This document shows positions 53,184 to 60,529 of a stretch of 64,000 nucleotides of DNA, piece after piece (positions within the stretch are counted from its first letter, which is position 1; every line of letters starts with the position of its first letter). This DNA comes from Chloroflexota bacterium (GTDB lineage Bacteria > Chloroflexota > Anaerolineae > Promineifilales > Promineifilaceae). A program made the position numbers and the translations under genes. The DNA lies in the NCBI GenBank assembly GCA_014584575.1, contig JACTMP010000057.1:1-64000 (forward strand), written 5' to 3'. Below the pieces are notes generated by a model, which saw only the letters and a program-made list of their open reading frames with translations, was not told the origin of the DNA and did not search any database.

Positions 53184-54995
53184 GTGCCACAATCATCAGA
53201 GCAAAATCCCAACATCGTTTGGGCGCAAATTTTTGTGGATGGGCTGGCGCAGGCCGGGCTGACGGCCGTCGTCATTGCCCCAGGTTCCCGCTCCACCCCG
53301 CTGACGCTGGCTTTTGAGTCGCATCCGGCCATTAACGTGTTTGTGCATCTGGATGAGCGCAGCGCCGGTTTTTATGCGTTGGGCATGTCGGTGGCGTTGG
53401 ATCGGCCGGTAGCGCTGGTGTGTACGTCGGGCACGGCCGTTGCCAATTTCCTGCCCGCCCTCGTCGAAGCCCGCATGAGCCAGATTCCGTTGCTGGCGCT
53501 CACCGCCGACCGCCCCCACGAACTGCGCCACAGCGGCGCCAATCAGACCATTGACCAGGTGAAAATCTACGGCGACCAGGTGTTGTGGAGCGTAGACGCC
53601 CCCGTGCCCCAACCGGACGCGCCCGATGTGGTGCTGCGCCATCTACACACCCTGGCCACCCGCGCCTACACCACCGCCAACGGTCTGCCCAAAGGGCCGG
53701 TGCAGGTGAATTTCCCGTTTCGCGCCCCGTTGGAGCCAGTGAACGGTAATCGGTTAACGGTAATCGGTAATCAGTCTGATTCACCGATTACCGATTACCG
53801 ATTACCGATTACTCGTGGCCTCATTACCCTACCCGACGCCCATCTCGATTTTCTCGCCGACACCATTCAGGCACACCCACGCGGGTTGATTGTGTGTGGG
53901 CCGCGTTGTCCGGGTGGGGAATTCCCGGCGGCGTTGGCGGCGTTGGCGCGGCAGGTGGGCTATCCCATCCTGGCCGACCCCATTTCCGGGCTGCGCTTTG
54001 GTGAATGGGTGGCGGACACGGCCGTCCTCAGCGCCTACGAAACCTATCTGCAAACGGCCGTGCCCTGGCCGGAACCGCAGTTGATTTTGCGGTTTGGGGC
54101 CGTGCCCACCTCTAAATGGCTCAATGCCTATCTGGATAAAATCGCGCCCGCCTACCGGCTGCACATCCGCGAAAATGGGGTGTGGGCGGATGACAGCCAT
54201 CGCACCACACACTTCATCCAGGCCAACGAAACGGCCGTCTGCCAACAACTGCTCACCCGCCTGCCTCAACGCGACAATGGGGAATGGGTGACGGCCGTGA
54301 CCAGCACCGAAAAACAAGCCTGGCAAACATTGGAAACCCATCTGTACGAACCCTATTTTGACGGAGCGGTGGTGACCGATGTGGTAGACCTGCTGCCGCC
54401 GCAGGCCACGCTGTTTATGGGCAATAGTTCACCGATACGACACCTGGATCAGTACGGCCGTGCCCAATCCAAACCGCTCTTTGCCTACGCCAGCCGGGGC
54501 GCCAGCGGTATTGACGGCAACATCTCCACCGCCCTGGGCATTCATGCTGTTCGCCAACGGCCGCTCGTCGCCGTCCTGGGTGACATCACCTTTTACCATG
54601 ATCTGAATGGGCTGTTGCATGTGGCAGGTGGCAAGTGGCAAGGGACGAGTGACAAGGGACGAGTGACAAGTGACCACCAGCTACCACTCATTATTGTCTT
54701 GCTCCACAATGATGGCGGCGGCATTTTCAACCGGCTGCCCATTGCCAACATGGAACCACCCTTCACTAAACTATTCCTGACGCCACATGGCCTGGATTTT
54801 GAACCGGCAGTGCGCATGTTTGGGCTGGACTTTGCGCGGGCCGACGGCCGTACCCATTTCCGCCAATTGTTGCGTGATAGTCTGGCGGACGGCCGTCCCC
54901 GTGTCATCGAATTCCGCAGCCACAACCAGACCGACGACCAACGACGGCGGCAGTTGAACAACATCGTCATCCAATTCATCAAGATTGAGGAGTAG
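53184..54995 (+). CDS. menD: SEPHCHC synthase with two repeat-derived in-frame inserts
   Basis: Thiamine-diphosphate enzyme that adds the succinic semialdehyde unit from 2-oxoglutarate to isochorismate in menaquinone synthesis; 603 residues. Signs: GSRSTPLTLAFESHP, HLDERSAGFYALGMS, LTADRPHELRHSGANQ, and the ThDP motif from GD at 466 to HNDGGGIF. Residues about 187-210 are encoded by GGTAATCGGTAA/CCGATTACC palindromic repeats, and residues about 478-498 by tandem GACAAGGGACGAGT-like units. The second insert lengthens the ThDP loop by about 15 residues against Escherichia coli MenD. The start is GTG. Both inserts keep the frame, so the gene should still work. Confidence 0.93.
   Translation: MPQSSEQNPNIVWAQIFVDGLAQAGLTAVVIAPGSRSTPLTLAFESHPAINVFVHLDERSAGFYALGMSVALDRPVALVCTSGTAVANFLPALVEARMSQIPLLALTADRPHELRHSGANQTIDQVKIYGDQVLWSVDAPVPQPDAPDVVLRHLHTLATRAYTTANGLPKGPVQVNFPFRAPLEPVNGNRLTVIGNQSDSPITDYRLPITRGLITLPDAHLDFLADTIQAHPRGLIVCGPRCPGGEFPAALAALARQVGYPILADPISGLRFGEWVADTAVLSAYETYLQTAVPWPEPQLILRFGAVPTSKWLNAYLDKIAPAYRLHIRENGVWADDSHRTTHFIQANETAVCQQLLTRLPQRDNGEWVTAVTSTEKQAWQTLETHLYEPYFDGAVVTDVVDLLPPQATLFMGNSSPIRHLDQYGRAQSKPLFAYASRGASGIDGNISTALGIHAVRQRPLVAVLGDITFYHDLNGLLHVAGGKWQGTSDKGRVTSDHQLPLIIVLLHNDGGGIFNRLPIANMEPPFTKLFLTPHGLDFEPAVRMFGLDFARADGRTHFRQLLRDSLADGRPRVIEFRSHNQTDDQRRRQLNNIVIQFIKIEE
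53741..53813. repeat. Palindromic repeat inside menD, in frame
   Basis: CGGTAATCGGTTAACGGTAA units (53743-53772) face four ACCGATT units (53783-53812). The same repeat type is intergenic at 59450-59480, 61322-61400 and 62165-62190. Its length keeps the menD frame open. Confidence 0.85.
54616..54680. repeat. Tandem short-unit repeat inside menD, in frame
   Basis: Repeated GTGGCAAGTGGCAAGGGAC and GACGAGTGACAAGGGACG units, like intergenic repeats at 36768-36838, fall between the two halves of the ThDP motif and are translated in frame. Confidence 0.75.
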
Positions 54996-55016
54996 GGCAT
55001 CCTCAGATGCCCGCCC

Positions 55017-55062
55017 GTTTGCATCCTTCGGAAAGCTCAGGACAAGTTCTGAGGATGCAAAC
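55017..55062. repeat. Hairpin between menD and menB
   Basis: GTTTGCATCC (55017-55026) pairs with GGATGCAAAC (55053-55062). A smaller GGGCATCCTCAGATGCCC hairpin lies directly before it. Confidence 0.6.
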
Positions 55063-55170
55063 TCCTCCTTCCATCTACTGATGATAAAATCCGCGAAGGC
55101 TGCGAAGACCCGCGCATAAACCTCTGCGCCTCCGCACCTCTGCGTTAAAATCTATCGAGGAGAATTATTT

Positions 55171-56007
55171 ATGACCAACTGGCAAACTGTAAAAGAGTAC
55201 AGCGACATTACCTATGAAAAGGCGGACGGCATGGCCCGCATTGCTTTCAACCGGCCGGAACGGCGCAATGCCTTCCGGCCGCAAACGATTGACCAGATGA
55301 TAGACGCCTTCCGCCACGTGTGGATGGACCAGGAAGTGGGCGTCATTTTGCTCACCGGCAACGGCCCGTCGCCCAAAGATGGTGTCCATGCCTTCTGCTC
55401 CGGCGGTGACCAGAGCGTGCGCGGCCACGCCGGTTATGTCGGCGACGATGGCGTGCCCCGCCTGAACGTGCTGGAATTGCAGCGCATCATTCGCACCATG
55501 CCCAAGGTGGTTATTGCCCTGGTGAATGGCTATGCCATTGGCGGCGGTCACGTGCTGCACGTGGTTTGTGACCTCAGCCTGGCCAGCGAAAACGCCGTCT
55601 TTGGGCAGACCGGCCCCATTGTGGGCAGCTTTGACGCCGGCTACGGCTCGGCCACCTTGGCCCGCATTGTCGGCCAGAAAAAGGCGCGCGAAATCTGGTA
55701 TTTGTGCCGCCAGTATTCAGCGCCAGAGGCGCTGGAGATGGGGCTGGTGAACAAGGTTTTACCTACAGTGGAAGACCTGGAACGTGAGGGTGTGGAATGG
55801 GCACAGGAAATTTTGCGCAAAAGCCCCATTGCCATTCGTTTCCTCAAGGCGGCCATGAATGCGGACATGGACGGGCAGACAGGTTTGCAAGTGCTGGCAG
55901 GCGACTCGACCATGCTTTTTTACATGACGGAAGAAGGTACGGAAGGCAAAAATTCCTTCCTGGAAAAACGGCAGCCGGACTTCGGCCGTTATCCCTGGCG
56001 GCCGTGA
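55171..56007 (+). CDS. menB: 1,4-Dihydroxy-2-naphthoyl-CoA synthase
   Basis: Crotonase-family ring-closing enzyme of menaquinone synthesis, 278 residues. [14 protein letters not shown], the oxyanion CSGGDQ, and [17 protein letters not shown] are diagnostic; the QTG places it with bicarbonate-dependent type I MenB. GGAG ahead of the ATG. It follows menD by 175 bases on the same strand, so the two may be co-transcribed through the hairpin region. Confidence 0.95.
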   Translation: MTNWQTVKEYSDITYEKADGMARIAFNRPERRNAFRPQTIDQMIDAFRHVWMDQEVGVILLTGNGPSPKDGVHAFCSGGDQSVRGHAGYVGDDGVPRLNVLELQRIIRTMPKVVIALVNGYAIGGGHVLHVVCDLSLASENAVFGQTGPIVGSFDAGYGSATLARIVGQKKAREIWYLCRQYSAPEALEMGLVNKVLPTVEDLEREGVEWAQEILRKSPIAIRFLKAAMNADMDGQTGLQVLAGDSTMLFYMTEEGTEGKNSFLEKRQPDFGRYPWRP

Positions 56008-56061
56008 GCCGAAGCCCGCTCACCGGTTACGGATAACGGATTCCCGGCCACCTGTTGCTTT

Positions 56062-56178
56062 AGGGCAATCGCATCCTCAATTCCCGGCGATTAAAATCGC
56101 GGCTACAGAAGGCAAAGTCGGCCTTCGCCGACTGGAACCCAGCCCGCGAAGGCGGGCGAGGAATATGCGATTGCCCTA
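56062..56178. mobile_element. MITE-like element with 14-bp terminal inverted repeats
   Basis: TAGGGCAATCGCAT (56062-56075) and its exact complement (56165-56178) bound a 117-base element with no coding capacity. Inside are smaller hairpins (GCGATTAAAATCGC, AGTCGGCCTTCGCCGACT, CCCGCGAAGGCGGG). The shape suggests a miniature transposable or large REP element; target-site duplication is not clear. Confidence 0.6.
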
Positions 56179-56234
56179 CCTGTTTCTTTTGTCTCAGTGA
56201 CTTAGGAGCGGGTGATTGTTACAATAGATTGCAT

Positions 56235-56266
56235 AAACCGGCTGGTATAATGTGACCAGCCGGTTT
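56235..56266. promoter_or_regulatory. Hairpin with -10-like loop ahead of the pcs gene
   Basis: AAACCGGCTGGT (56235-56246) and its complement (56255-56266) enclose a loop containing ATAAT; TATAAT runs from 56246. It may combine a -10 box with an operator or early terminator. Confidence 0.4.
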
Positions 56267-56303
56267 TGGCAAACATTATTTACAGGAGCATAGTTTCGTT
56301 GGA

Positions 56304-57092
56304 GTGTGGACTCTAACGGCCGTGAAGAAAATGGTAGCAGTAGAGGATCGTGAGTTTCGATTGCGGCGGAAAGTGGCAGCGTGGGGCATTCACCTGCTGA
56401 CGGCCAGCGGGGTGGTGCTGGGTTTCCTGGCCATCCTGGCAATTTTTGAAGGGCAGTGGCAGGTGGCTATGGCGCTTATGCTCATCACCACCATCATTGA
56501 TGGTTTTGACGGCGCCTTGTCTCGCCTGGTGCGGGTGAAAGAGGTGCTGCCAGGTTTTGATGGGGCGCTGCTGGACAACATCGTAGATTTTATGACCTAC
56601 GTGTTGGTGCCGGCCATCTTTATTTTTCAGGCCAACCTGGTACCGGAAGCGTGGCTGGTAGCCACACCGGCCATCATCTTGCTGTCATCGAGTTACCAGT
56701 TTGCCCAGGCTGACGCCAAAACCGATGATCACTTTTTCAGAGGGTTTCCTTCCTATTGGAATATCGTGGTTATCTACTTTGTCCTGTTGGGTACGTCGCC
56801 CGTCTTTAATCTGGCGGTGTTGCTGGCTTGCAGCATCATGGTGTTTGTGCCCATCAAATATCTCTACCCCTCGCGCATGACGGTGGGGCGGGGCATTACC
56901 GTCACATTGACGGTGTTATGGGTGGGCGTCATGGGGCTGCTCATCTGGCAATATCCCGACCTGAACCAATGGCTCATTGGCGCGTCGCTGTTTTATGTGG
57001 CGTATTATGTGATCTACAGTTTGTATGCCAATGTACGGCCGTTCACCCAACGGCCGTCCCCCAAACCCCGGCGCCTCCCCCGGCGAAAGTAA
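56304..57092 (+). CDS. pcs: Phosphatidylcholine synthase-like CDP-alcohol phosphotransferase
   Basis: 262 residues (253 if it starts at ATG 56331), with about seven to eight membrane spans. The CDP-alcohol motif is DGFDGALSR followed by GFDGALLDNIVDF, matching the Pcs type that joins CDP-diacylglycerol directly to choline. FRGFPSYWNIVVIYF is also characteristic of Pcs. The start is uncertain: GTG 56304 has GGAG close by, and ATG 56331 lacks a clear site. The gene follows menB but a transposon-like element lies between, so they are likely separate. Confidence 0.75.
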   Translation: MWTLTAVKKMVAVEDREFRLRRKVAAWGIHLLTASGVVLGFLAILAIFEGQWQVAMALMLITTIIDGFDGALSRLVRVKEVLPGFDGALLDNIVDFMTYVLVPAIFIFQANLVPEAWLVATPAIILLSSSYQFAQADAKTDDHFFRGFPSYWNIVVIYFVLLGTSPVFNLAVLLACSIMVFVPIKYLYPSRMTVGRGITVTLTVLWVGVMGLLIWQYPDLNQWLIGASLFYVAYYVIYSLYANVRPFTQRPSPKPRRLPRRK

Positions 57093-57160
57093 AGTGAGAG
57101 ATTGGGAGATTTAGAGATGTGAATGAATCTCTTAATCTCCCAATCTCTCAATCTCCCCTC
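57093..57160. repeat. GAGATTGGGAGATT palindrome between convergent genes
   Basis: GTGAGAGATTGGGAGATTTA faces TCTTAATCTCCCAATCTCTC, so the spacer between pcs and aroF folds into a long hairpin and may terminate both. Confidence 0.75.
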
Positions 57161-58180
57161 CTACCGCACATCCCGACCCACGGCCGTAGCAATCGCCTTC
57201 ATATCCCGTACCAGATTGGCAAAACGTTCTGGTTTGAGGGATTGACGGCCGTCAGAAGAAGCCTCCTCTGGTCGTGGGTGCACCTCAATAATCACCCCAT
57301 CGGCGCCCGCGGCAATGCTCGCCTTTGTCACGCTCTCCACGTACTCCCACTTGCCCGTGCCATGGCTGGGGTCGGCAATCACCGGCAAATGGGATAGCTC
57401 CTTAATGACCGGGATGGCGTTGATGTCAAACGTATTGCGTGTGTACCGCTCAAAGGTGCGAATGCCCCGTTCACACAACATCACCCGCGTATTGCCATGA
57501 CTCAAAATATATTCGGCGCACATCAGCCACTCCTCAATCAGGCTGCTCATACCCCGCTTCAACAGCACCGGATGTTGCGACGCCCCCACCGCGTGCAGCA
57601 ACGCATAATTCTGCATATTACGCGCCCCAATCTGCAAAATATCGGCATATTGGCAGACCAATGGCACCAACGCCGGTTCCATCACTTCGGTAATAATGGG
57701 CATTCCCGTCACTTCCCGCGCCTCGGCCAGATATTGCAGCCCCTCTTCGCCCAATCCCTGGAAAGAGTAGGGCGAACTGCGCGGTTTGAACGCGCCGCCG
57801 CGCAAAATGTGCGCCCCGGCTTCCTTACACGCCTGCGCCGTTTCAATAATCTGGCTGCGACTTTCCACCGAACAAGGCCCGGCCATAATGATAATTTCAT
57901 CGCTCCCCACCACATGTTCGCCAATGGGGAACTGGGTGTTTTCCGGCTTAAATTCCCGGCTGGCAATCTTGAACGGCTTGAGGACGGGCATCACCCGTTC
58001 CACCCCCGACATCCGTTCCAGTTGTTCCCGGTTAATTTGCCGGTCGTCCCCGATAATGCCAATGAGGCTGCGTTCGCTGCCGGAAGATATATGAACTTTA
58101 TACCCATGATCTTCGGCCCAGGCGACAATGCCTGACTTTTCTTGCATGGTAGCGTGGGGTTGCATAATCACAATCATCAT
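57161..58180 (-). CDS. aroF: 3-Deoxy-7-phosphoheptulonate synthase
   Basis: First step of the shikimate pathway, joining phosphoenolpyruvate and erythrose 4-phosphate. It has 339 residues: an N-terminal ferredoxin-like ACT-type regulatory domain (about 1-80) and the catalytic barrel with [32 protein letters not shown] and ADPSHGTGK. It is the type I-beta form also found in Bacillus subtilis and Thermotoga. It starts 26 bases after aroH, so the pair forms an operon placed under the Phe/Tyr leader upstream. AAAGGAA ahead of tandem ATG codons. Confidence 0.95.
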   Translation of the reverse strand: MMIVIMQPHATMQEKSGIVAWAEDHGYKVHISSGSERSLIGIIGDDRQINREQLERMSGVERVMPVLKPFKIASREFKPENTQFPIGEHVVGSDEIIIMAGPCSVESRSQIIETAQACKEAGAHILRGGAFKPRSSPYSFQGLGEEGLQYLAEAREVTGMPIITEVMEPALVPLVCQYADILQIGARNMQNYALLHAVGASQHPVLLKRGMSSLIEEWLMCAEYILSHGNTRVMLCERGIRTFERYTRNTFDINAIPVIKELSHLPVIADPSHGTGKWEYVESVTKASIAAGADGVIIEVHPRPEEASSDGRQSLKPERFANLVRDMKAIATAVGRDVR

Positions 58181-58206
58181 TCGATTCCTTTTTTTGTTGA
58201 GGTTGG

Positions 58207-58695
58207 TTAAAAAGCGGCTTGTAATACGCGCATCATCGCTTCCATCGCATCAATCTGGCGAGGGCGCACCGGGGAAACAGGGGGGGTATCTTTGCGGTCT
58301 GGCCGCAGGGAGACGGCCTCACGCAGGTAAACATGAACAATATCGCGGGCAGATTTGGTGGTGTTCCAGTGGATTAACACCCGGATGCAACGGTTGAGCG
58401 TGCCCGGCACTTCCATTTCATGGCTGCACAACAAGGCCACATCATACCAGCCCAACTGGCGGGCGGCCAATGCCGGGTAGGTGGCGTTCAGGTCAACGGT
58501 GGTGGTGAAGTAAACGCTGGCGATGTCATCCGGGTGCATCTGGTTGGCTTGCAGGATGGCTTGCAATAACTCGCGGGTAGCGCTGAGGATTTCCTCGGCG
58601 TCATTGTGGGTGACGGTGATGGCGCCGCGCACGCCCCGGCAGGCTGTGGCCGCCGGCCATCGTTCTGATTGTGCATATCCGTTTTTGCTGTTCAT
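58207..58695 (-). CDS. aroH: Chorismate mutase, AroH type
   Basis: Converts chorismate to prephenate on the way to Phe and Tyr. It has 162 residues; the alpha/beta-barrel AroH class as in Bacillus subtilis, about 127 residues, is extended here at both ends. [10 protein letters not shown] (active-site Arg), [15 protein letters not shown], and the Glu in CSHEMEVPG are present. AGGGG lies eight bases ahead of the ATG at 58695. It is the first structural gene after the leader attenuator and is coupled with aroF, so end-product control falls on both. Confidence 0.92.
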   Translation of the reverse strand: MNSKNGYAQSERWPAATACRGVRGAITVTHNDAEEILSATRELLQAILQANQMHPDDIASVYFTTTVDLNATYPALAARQLGWYDVALLCSHEMEVPGTLNRCIRVLIHWNTTKSARDIVHVYLREAVSLRPDRKDTPPVSPVRPRQIDAMEAMMRVLQAAF

Positions 58696-58720
58696 GTTCT
58701 TACCCCTTCTTGTTCATCTT

Positions 58721-58753
58721 AGACCCTAAGGGTTTCTAAAACCCTTAGGGTCT
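58721..58753. repeat. Perfect 15-bp hairpin in aroH leader
   Basis: Arms 58721-58735 and 58739-58753 (AGACCCTAAGGGTTT and complement) with a three-base loop. It lies between the attenuator terminator and the aroH ribosome-binding site. The same stem core is at 89-112. Confidence 0.7.
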
Positions 58754-58757
58754 TTGC

Positions 58758-58794
58758 CGAAAATAAAAAGACGCGGCTTTTGGGGCCGCGTCTT
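58758..58794 (-). terminator. Attenuator terminator in the aroH-aroF leader
   Basis: On the minus strand AAGACGCGGC (58794-58785) pairs with GCCGCGTCTT (58777-58768), loop CCCAAAA, followed by TTTATTTT. It lies between the leader peptide stop and aroH, so it would end transcription before the operon unless the competing stem forms. Its 5' arm can instead pair with leader bases 58864-58856 (GCCGCGCTT, one bulged A). Confidence 0.75.
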
Positions 58795-58817
58795 GTATTG
58801 CAGGTCTGGTCGTTTTG

Positions 58818-58884
58818 CTTTTACTTTTTTAGCGCCAAACGACCCCCGGCATGACAAGCGCGGCGGTTGCTAAAAAAGTAAAAG
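58818..58884 (-). promoter_or_regulatory. Pause-type stem over the Phe/Tyr codons
   Basis: A perfect 16-bp inverted repeat: minus-strand CTTTTACTTTTTTAGC (58884-58869), which carries part of the Phe/Tyr codon run, pairs with GCTAAAAAAGTAAAAG (58833-58818), which overlaps the leader stop codon. In an attenuator this is the 1:2 stem that a stalled ribosome would break. Confidence 0.7.
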
Positions 58885-58910
58885 TAAAAGTTTACAGCAT
58901 GTATTTCCAT
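58821..58910 (-). CDS. Leader peptide with Phe/Tyr run (aroH-aroF attenuator)
   Basis: A 29-codon frame, too short to be called by usual gene finders. It starts at ATG 58910, contains Asn-Phe-Tyr-Phe-Tyr-Phe-Phe at residues 7-13, and stops at TAA 58823-58821, just before an intrinsic terminator. Four Phe and two Tyr codons in a row in front of chorismate mutase and DAHP synthase genes match the logic of pheL-type leaders: scarce charged tRNA-Phe/Tyr would stall the ribosome and favour the antiterminator. The predicted transcript start (near 58914) is only about four bases ahead, so the leader message is nearly leaderless with no ribosome-binding site. Confidence 0.75.
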   Translation of the reverse strand: MEIHAVNFYFYFFSNRRACHAGGRLALKK

Positions 58911-58920
58911 AACGGCCGTG

Positions 58921-58949
58921 ACTATAACACTTCCCCAAATCATCGTCAA
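58921..58949 (-). promoter_or_regulatory. Promoter of the aroH-aroF leader
   Basis: On the minus strand TTGACG (58949-58944), 17 bases, then TATAGT (58926-58921). The hexamers and spacing are identical to those at 1018-1046. Transcription would begin near 58914, just ahead of the leader peptide ATG. Confidence 0.65.
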
Positions 58950-58985
58950 CCGGCAATTTTGCGGTAAAATAACGAAATGTCGTTT

Positions 58986-59001
58986 TTGCAATATGTCGCA
59001 A
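58986..59001 (+). promoter_or_regulatory. Candidate Fur/Zur-type box
   Basis: TTGCAATATGTCGCAA is a partial palindrome (TTGC...GCAA) about 13 bases ahead of the Fur-family gene start, in the position of an autoregulatory site. The inner bases match only in part. Confidence 0.35.
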
Positions 59002-59013
59002 TAAGGAGCAGGG

Positions 59014-59469
59014 ATGTCCCACGTGGCGCGTGATTTTGCCGGGAAAATCCGGCAGCGCGGCTACCGCATGACGCCGCAGCGCCAGATGGTGTTGGACGTG
59101 CTGTGTGGGCAGGGTGGGCACATGACGGCGAATGGGGTGGTCACGGCCGTGCAGCAGCACTCTCCCTATCTCAACCGGGCCACCGTTTACCGTGCGCTAG
59201 ATTTTTTGTGCGCATTGCAGCTTGTGACCCGTACAGAAATTGGTGGCCAGGTCGTCTATGAACTGGCGGAAGAGACGCCGCACCATCATCTGGTGTGCCG
59301 GGTGTGTGGGCACGCGGAGGAGTGGGACGGCCGTGCGCTGGACACAGTAACCACCCACATTATGACCGAACACGGCTTTCAAGCAGAACTGACGCACCTG
59401 GCAATTTCTGGTGTGTGTGAACAATGTCGGACGGCGGGAGAACCGTTATCGGTAATCCGTGATCGGTAA
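59014..59469 (+). CDS. Fur-family metal-responsive regulator
   Basis: 151 residues: winged-helix DNA-binding domain (RGYRMTPQRQMVLDVL, then NRATVYRALDFL) and a C-terminal metal/dimer domain with HHHLVCRVCGH and CEQC. The two CxxC pairs form the structural zinc site. It heads a cluster with cbiM, cbiQ and cbiO, so it probably controls uptake of nickel, cobalt or zinc. AAGGAG precedes the ATG. The last residues (SVIRDR) and the stop are encoded by an intergenic palindromic repeat. Which metal it senses (Fur, Zur or Nur) cannot be told. Confidence 0.9.
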   Translation: MSHVARDFAGKIRQRGYRMTPQRQMVLDVLCGQGGHMTANGVVTAVQQHSPYLNRATVYRALDFLCALQLVTRTEIGGQVVYELAEETPHHHLVCRVCGHAEEWDGRALDTVTTHIMTEHGFQAELTHLAISGVCEQCRTAGEPLSVIRDR

Positions 59470-59480
59470 TCGGTTTACGG
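59450..59480. repeat. TCGGTAATC repeat at the fur 3' end
   Basis: TCGGTAATCCGTGATCGGTAATCGG spans the stop codon of the Fur-family gene. It is the same unit family as in menD (53741-53813) and after cbiO (62165-62190). Confidence 0.7.
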
Positions 59481-59501
59481 GTCACAAAACAAAGGAGGTA
59501 G

Positions 59502-60467
59502 ATGATGTTAGCAAGTTCTTCACTGGTGGCGGGAATCCTGCTGCATATTCCTGATGGGTTTTTGAATCTGGTGATTTCGCTGCTTTGTTGGCTGGCAACT
59601 GTTGTCATGCTGGCGGTGGCGGTGCGTAAGGCGCAGGCGGATTATGAGGAGCGGCTGATCCCGGTGGCGGGCGTGATGGCCGCTTTTATTTTTGCGGCGC
59701 AGATGTTGAATTTTCCGGTGGCGGGCGGCACGTCCGGCCATCTGGTGGGGGCGGCGCTGGCCTTTATTGTGTTGGGGCCATGGTTGGGGCTGCTGGTGAT
59801 GACGGCCGTGATCGCCCTACAAGCCCTCCTGTTTCAAGATGGCGGCCTGATCGTCATGGGCGCAAACATTCTGGTTATGGGCATCGTGCCCGGTTTTGTG
59901 GGTTATGGCGTTTACCGGCTGGCCGCCAACCGCAGCAAATCACTCAAATTGGCAGTGGCCGGAGTGGGCGCGTGGCTCTCCGTGGTGGCCGCGGCGCTGG
60001 TGACGGCGCTGCTGTTGGCTTTTAGCGGCACGGCCAATTTGTCCGTCGTCGTGCCGGTGATGGTGGGGGTGCATATGCTCATTGGCATTGGCGAGGCGCT
60101 GGTGACGGTGGCGGCGCTGGCCTTCATCATGCGTTCCCGTCCGGCATTGCTGGACGAAAGCGCCGCCAGCGCCGGCGGGCGGTGGGTGTTGGCCGGGCTG
60201 GGCATTGCCCTGTTGGTTGTCTTGTTTGCCCCTTTAGCTTCGCCGCACCCGGATGGGCTGGAATGGGTGGCGGGGCAGCAAGGTTTCCTGGAAACGGCGC
60301 TGGATGCCCCGTATGAACTGCTGCCGGATTACACAATTCCCGGTCTGGGCGAAACAGGCCTTTCTACCATTGTGGCCGGGATAGTGGGCGTGCTGGCGGT
60401 CACGGCCGTGATCATGCTGGTCGGCCGTTTGCTCAAGCGACCGCAGCGTTCTCAGAGTGGCGTGTAG
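59502..60467 (+). CDS. cbiM: ECF transporter S component, CbiM/NikM with fused PDGLE domain
   Basis: Membrane substrate-binding part of a cobalt or nickel importer, 321 residues. Residues about 13-215 are CbiM: ILLHIPDGFL, GGTSGHLVGA, and several membrane spans. Residues about 228-315 carry the CbiN-like PDGLE part (SPHPDGLEWVAGQQGF and two further spans), fused in one chain. In CbiM the metal is held by an N-terminal Met-His; here the site reads Leu-His-Ile-Pro-Asp-Gly after a short hydrophobic segment, suggesting N-terminal cleavage or a different start. AAAGGAGG precedes the ATG. Confidence 0.9.
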   Translation: MMLASSSLVAGILLHIPDGFLNLVISLLCWLATVVMLAVAVRKAQADYEERLIPVAGVMAAFIFAAQMLNFPVAGGTSGHLVGAALAFIVLGPWLGLLVMTAVIALQALLFQDGGLIVMGANILVMGIVPGFVGYGVYRLAANRSKSLKLAVAGVGAWLSVVAAALVTALLLAFSGTANLSVVVPVMVGVHMLIGIGEALVTVAALAFIMRSRPALLDESAASAGGRWVLAGLGIALLVVLFAPLASPHPDGLEWVAGQQGFLETALDAPYELLPDYTIPGLGETGLSTIVAGIVGVLAVTAVIMLVGRLLKRPQRSQSGV

Positions 60468-60469
60468 AA

Positions 60470-60529
60470 ATTGGAGATTGAGAGATTGATGCAATCTCTT
60501 AATCTCAAGATCTCCCAATCTCACCCCCT
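60470..60529. repeat. GAGATTGAGAGATT palindrome between cbiM and cbiQ
   Basis: TTGGAGATTGAGAGATTGAT faces CTCTTAATCTCAAGATCTCC. It leaves no ribosome-binding site ahead of cbiQ. Confidence 0.7.
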
